A stretch of DNA of 64,000 bases from Pyrrhoderma lamaoense (taxonomy: Eukaryota > Basidiomycota > Agaricomycetes > Hymenochaetales > Hymenochaetaceae): the NCBI GenBank assembly GCA_002794735.1, contig NBAZ01000004.1, forward strand, positions 558,001 through 622,000. Reading direction: 5' to 3'. Under the pieces are notes generated by a model. That model worked only from the letters and a program-made list of their open reading frames with translations. It had not been told where the DNA came from and searched no databases. A program made the translations under genes and the position numbers. Positions 60,355-64,000 of this stretch are shown here, piece after piece; position 1 is the first letter of the stretch; the number at the start of each line of letters is the position of its first letter.

Positions 60355-62199
60355 ATGCCAACGGACATAGCGGAGTCGCCACCGCATCCCCTCAAACGGG
60401 ATATTTCTTTCTATCTTGTCCTTTTCTTCTTTGTTGGTCCAATCTGGAGCATCGTTCCTGCTTCATGGGCTTATGTCTTCTACAGTGCATACTACTGGAA
60501 CTCATTAGTACACTCAAGCTACAACCTTCTCTTACTCTTACTTGCATCCTGTGAGGTAAATTGGAGTTCTTTCAACCTCGACTACCGTTCTTATACTCAT
60601 CTCTCTCAATCAAGGTCTTATTCAGTGTCTATTACGTTGCTTTGACGCGCCAAATATCGGGACCCCCACCCGCCTCTTCCGTAGACGTTGCTGAGCTTCA
60701 GCAAGCATTCAAACGTGTCTTGCAGTCTGGCCTGGTGCCTTTGCCAGATGATGGTGGGGATGAGGAGTACTATGCAACCGGCAGACCCGGTAGCCCCGAC
60801 GCTATTATTGAACAACTTGAAAAAGATGATCCAAGAGCCATTGACTTTAGGCATAAGCTTCGAACATGGTATGTTTTACTCTACTATACAGAATATTAGC
60901 TAACTAGAACTGTCTAGGTTTGGTAAAGTTCCTTGGTCGCAAGTCCGCATTGTCCACTTTCACCAGTGGCTGTATTGGTCTACGTTCAATTCTGTTTTGC
61001 CACCTAGAGAGAATTTATCTGAATCGCACCGCATGGTTCTTGACGAAGCCACAGAACTACTCCAAAAACGTATTGGTTGCAAAATCCCTGATGGGGAAAA
61101 CTCCTCCGTAAAAACATTCCTCCTCACTTTAGATCCTGTGAATGTTCTCCCTAGGCCATTAGTATGGTACGTTTTCGTGAGGCTTGCAAATAAATATATA
61201 CGAACGAGATACGAGATTAAATACGGTTTAAACTATGGAAAGTATAAGGACTTTGAGTGAGTACTTCAATGATCTTTTGTCCAAATCCTTTGACGTAGCA
61301 CACTCAGGTACCTGATCCATATGCCGATAGGCTACAATCGCGCGACTGGGCCTGACCCGGTTGTCTTTCTTCACGGTCTTGGTCTTGGCGTCTTCCAGTA
61401 TCAGAGGGTTCTGCAACATCTTCTAGATGAGCTTTCTGATATCCCCCTATTAATCCTCTTCAACCCCAGATCTCTCAAGATCTGTTCCACCCCGGTTCTT
61501 GAAGCCTATGCTTAAGCAAGAAAAGGTAGCAAACTTGAAAGCAGTTCTTGACAACTTAGGTTGGGCTGGCCTTCCGTCGATAGTAAATATGGCGTAACAA
61601 TCATAAGTCATTCAAAGTATGTTCGTTCAATCTTCTCATCAAAGCATCACCACCTAAAGCTTTCCCCTACAGCGGTTCTTATTCTCATGCATGGATGCTC
61701 AAATCTGCTCCAGAGATTGTTGAACGTTCTTGTTTTGTTGACCCGGTGACTTTCTGTTCCTGGGAGGGTGATGTTTGTTATAATTTTGTTTACCGTTCAT
61801 GTGCGACCGGGGTTGAGTTGGTCATTCGATACTTTGTCGGTACGGAGCTGGGGTAGCAAATCTATTACAGCGTCATTTCGATTGGTTGAGTAACACTCTT
61901 TGGTTTGAGGAAATTCCAAATGCACGCGACCCAAGTCGGACCTTGTTTCTGCTGGGAGGAAAAGATTCAATCGTCGATGCAGAGGTAACGATGATCTTGT
62001 TTTTGTTCGCTTGCATTTGTTCGGGGAGGTACTGATGCTAGCTTCACAGCGTGTAAAAAGATATTTAAAGTCACATGGAGTAAAGGATGGGCTATGGTAT
62101 GATCCCAATGGTCGACACGGACAAGCACTCCTCGTTGGTGACCAGGGGATCAATAAAGTCTTGCGATGGATAAAAGAAAACTCATACACGAAGAACTGA
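60355..62199 (+). CDS. Membrane-anchored alpha/beta hydrolase
   Basis: This is a putative serine hydrolase, perhaps a lipase or esterase, held in a membrane. Two N-terminal hydrophobic segments (FYLVLFFFVGPIWSIVPASW; NLLLLLLASC) precede a charged region (SSVDVAELQQAFKRVLQSGL) and VPWSQVRIVHFHQWLYW. The hydrolase core starts with LIHMPIGYNRATGPDPVVFL HGLGLG (oxyanion HG), then the nucleophile elbow assembled across an intron as TIISHSNGSYSHAWML. The acid and His are probably in TLFLLGGKDSIVDAERV and WYDPNGRHGQALL. The N-terminal half resembles fungal DUF-type hydrolase proteins of unknown substrate. About eight exons. Single bases appear missing near 61455 and 61490-61493, where ISQDLFHP and RFLKPMLKQEKV read in successive frames. 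Confidence 0.72.
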
Positions 62200-62485
62200 C
62201 GAATTTTCACGTTTGAAATGTCATTATCGGCCTTTAGAATCACACACTTATTGTATTTTACATTATCAGTCATGGGCTGATGTGCTTTTATTTTTCTACT
62301 CTTTTCCTCCTGGAATGTATGAATGAAAACTAATGTATACCCAGTACTTTTCCTAATACATTAATGTGAAAAAGAACCAGATTAGCCTATTCCTACAAAT
62401 TACAACTACACTTGTATACTCGTATTGCATACATGAATAATAGCCATAGATCAGTTCTGTGATACTAATTATGGATATCTATTAT

Positions 62486-63496
62486 CTATCGTCTGAAATC
62501 TTTACAATTCTCATCGTCCCAGCTCACAAAAGTTCCACTAAGCGCTTTCGGTGCTTTCAGTGATAAAGCGGCAATAACATGACCTGCGTCTTCTGGTTTT
62601 ACTAGTGATTGTGATTTATGTGCTTGGATGAAACGCTTTAATTGCTCAGGGGGCATGATACTGGGACCAACAGTCCGTAGATGGAGTTGCATCTTTTGAG
62701 GGAGGAATTAGAACATATGGTTTTTGTAAAGTTGTTTGTCATTAGCGACCCACATCTGTGTCGACCATCCCTGGACGAAGGGAGACACTGACGATCCCAG
62801 GCTCTTCGGTTGCAAGAGTACTGAGTAATTCGAGAATATATCAGAAGGATTAGTATACTACTAGCAATAGCAGGTCTTACCGACAGAAGCTATTCATAGC
62901 TGCCTTGCTTGCATTGTACGGCGCCCAAGTGGAATCCCACCAGTTGCTGCTCCAGATGACACAAAAACTACTTTCCCGCCAAATTCGCTGGCTCTTAAGG
63001 CTGGAGAGCGGCTTGTACTGTGTAGTGCAAAGAGAAGAAATTAACATTGAAATGTTGGCGCCATGCATCGGTTGAAACTTCCGGCGAATCGATGCGACCA
63101 AGGGGATCAATAACAGCTGCGTTAAGGACTAGAGCATCAAGATGATGATAGGTTTTGATTGCTAAGGCTACTGCTTCTCTAACGGCAGTTTCATCTGCTC
63201 TGAATATAGTAAGCGTTATGAATGCGGTTTTCATACAAATAGATCCTTTGATACAAACATATCTGCATCGATTGGAAGTAGTGTGCTTGGATGAGCCAGT
63301 ATAAGTTCCTGGAGTACAGGTGATCGTGATCTTGAAATCGAAACGACAACGGCTTTGAATGTAGTTAATAATATTTTCGTAACTTCAAGACCGATTCCTC
63401 TATTTATGGCTTTTAGTAATGGATTTAGTCCTTAACTTTTTCTTTGTTACCTGGAAGCACCAGTGACAAGAACAATCGGTTTTCTTGTGGGGTCAT
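62486..63496 (-). CDS. Short-chain dehydrogenase/reductase, with apparent frame breaks
   Basis: This is an NAD(P)-dependent oxidoreductase of the classical SDR family, similar in layout to yeast YIR035C-type reductases. PIVLVTGASR joins across an intron to GIGLEVTKILL, completing the TGxxxGxG cofactor motif. HLDALVLNAAVIDPLGRI (NAA motif), WRQHFNVNFFSLHYTVQAAL, VVFVSSGAATGGIPLG with the catalytic Ser, and PYNASKAAMNSFCR with catalytic Tyr and Lys follow. SLVKPEDAGHVIAALSLKAP and FVSWDDENCKDFRR end it. About 250-260 residues in five exons. Single bases are missing near 63484, 62996 and 62924-62926. It is either a recent pseudogene or, more likely given its neighbours, affected by base-call errors. 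Confidence 0.75.
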
Positions 63497-63715
63497 ATTG
63501 AATATAGTAAATTGTCCAGAAGACCAGGTTAAGTACTAGCGTGTGTGTATATGCGCTATGCGGTCACGATGATCGAATAAGCTTCTGAGATAGTAAGAAC
63601 GGCGATCTCCCTATTTGGACTATATTCCTAATTCTCTTGGGGATTTTTCCGTTCCCTGACTTTACCTCTAGGTCTACAGTTGTTTGCTCTGATCCTGTCC
63701 TCCTCCCCACCCGTT

Positions 63716-64000
63716 ATGGCCTCTCGTTTCGTCCGCCTCGCCCCTTCTTTCTCTCGTGCTCGTGCCTCGCCTCTCGCTGCGCGACGCCTGGCCTTTTCAG
63801 CACGAGGTTATGCGACTCAGAGTGAGCACCAGGTCGGTCACTTCTAGTATATCTGAGTGATGACACGTCGGAGAGACTTTACTTATATCCATGTTTTTTG
63901 GTGCTTTTACTCAGATGACTGTTCGGGATGCACTTAATACCGCTATGGAGGAGGAAATGATTCGGGATGAGAACGTTTTCATCCTTGGTGAAGAAGTCGC
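63716..64000 (+). CDS. PDB1: Pyruvate dehydrogenase E1 component subunit beta, 5' part
   Basis: This is the beta chain of the mitochondrial pyruvate dehydrogenase E1, which decarboxylates pyruvate with thiamine diphosphate. The first exon encodes an Arg/Ser/Ala-rich presequence ([20 protein letters not shown] with [16 protein letters not shown]). After an intron of about 80 nt the mature protein starts [29 protein letters not shown], which is the E1 beta consensus. The gene runs off the right edge, so the catalytic and dimer regions are not visible. An alternative frame from 63637 that overlaps the presequence is a shadow. Confidence 0.93.

Noticed and set aside
62486..63496. SDR as a confirmed pseudogene
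   Set aside because: All catalytic motifs are intact between the breaks, and the breaks are the same missing-base type seen in essential genes of this window, so decay is not established.

Overview
This window looks like a nuclear chromosome segment of a basidiomycete fungus, probably Agaricomycotina. It is gene-dense and intron-rich: introns are mostly about 50-80 nt with GT..AG ends and interrupt nearly every gene. The gene content is eukaryotic throughout: CENP-A, Mediator, ESCRT-III, AP-1, Pol I factors and mitochondrial TCA enzymes. The Zn2Cys6 regulator, Kre9/Knh1-type GPI protein and MLKL-like N-terminal domain fit Agaricomycotina, but I cannot name a genus. I resolve 27 host genes (the last runs off the right edge), one complete Tc1/mariner-type transposon and no convincing RNA gene.

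Layout. 1-1.2 kb: low-complexity intergenic DNA. 1.2-11.4 kb, minus strand: IMP4, SSD1, IDH2 and VPS24. 11.8-13.1 kb: GPI-anchored wall protein. 13.2-20.9 kb: MED17, the transposon in its 5' flank, a Zn2Cys6 regulator and a small conserved-looking protein. 21.1-27.8 kb, plus strand: VID27, a 4-coumarate:CoA-ligase-like enzyme with a peroxisomal tail, and AP-1 sigma. 28.0-34.9 kb: REX3 exonuclease, ceramide synthase LAG1, a Gfd2/QIP-like exonuclease and CENP-A. 35.3-45.2 kb, minus strand: an MLKL/HeLo-like four-helix protein, a disordered Ser/Arg-rich protein and the Pol I factor RRN7. 45.7-50.8 kb: tandem MFS exporters. 51.8-64 kb: ERJ5-like J protein, glutamine synthetase, a protein of unknown function with a domain I associate with bacterial proteins, IDH1, an alpha/beta hydrolase, an SDR and the 5' end of pyruvate dehydrogenase E1 beta.

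How the genes relate. Most are unrelated housekeeping genes, as expected in fungi. Both subunits of mitochondrial NAD-isocitrate dehydrogenase are present (8.4 and 58.4 kb), and the last 10 kb adds glutamine synthetase and PDH E1 beta, so enzymes from pyruvate to 2-oxoglutarate and from glutamate to glutamine lie close together. RNA and rDNA functions recur: IMP4, SSD1, REX3, RRN7 and the Gfd2-like protein.

Caveat. At least eleven loci, several of them essential genes, need one or more single-base corrections, nearly all a base missing in or beside a short homopolymer. This looks like consensus error rather than decay, so predicted proteins from this window should be checked against reads. 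The most interesting host locus is the MLKL/HeLo-like protein at 35.3-37.7 kb, whose conserved-looking C-terminal region I do not recognise.
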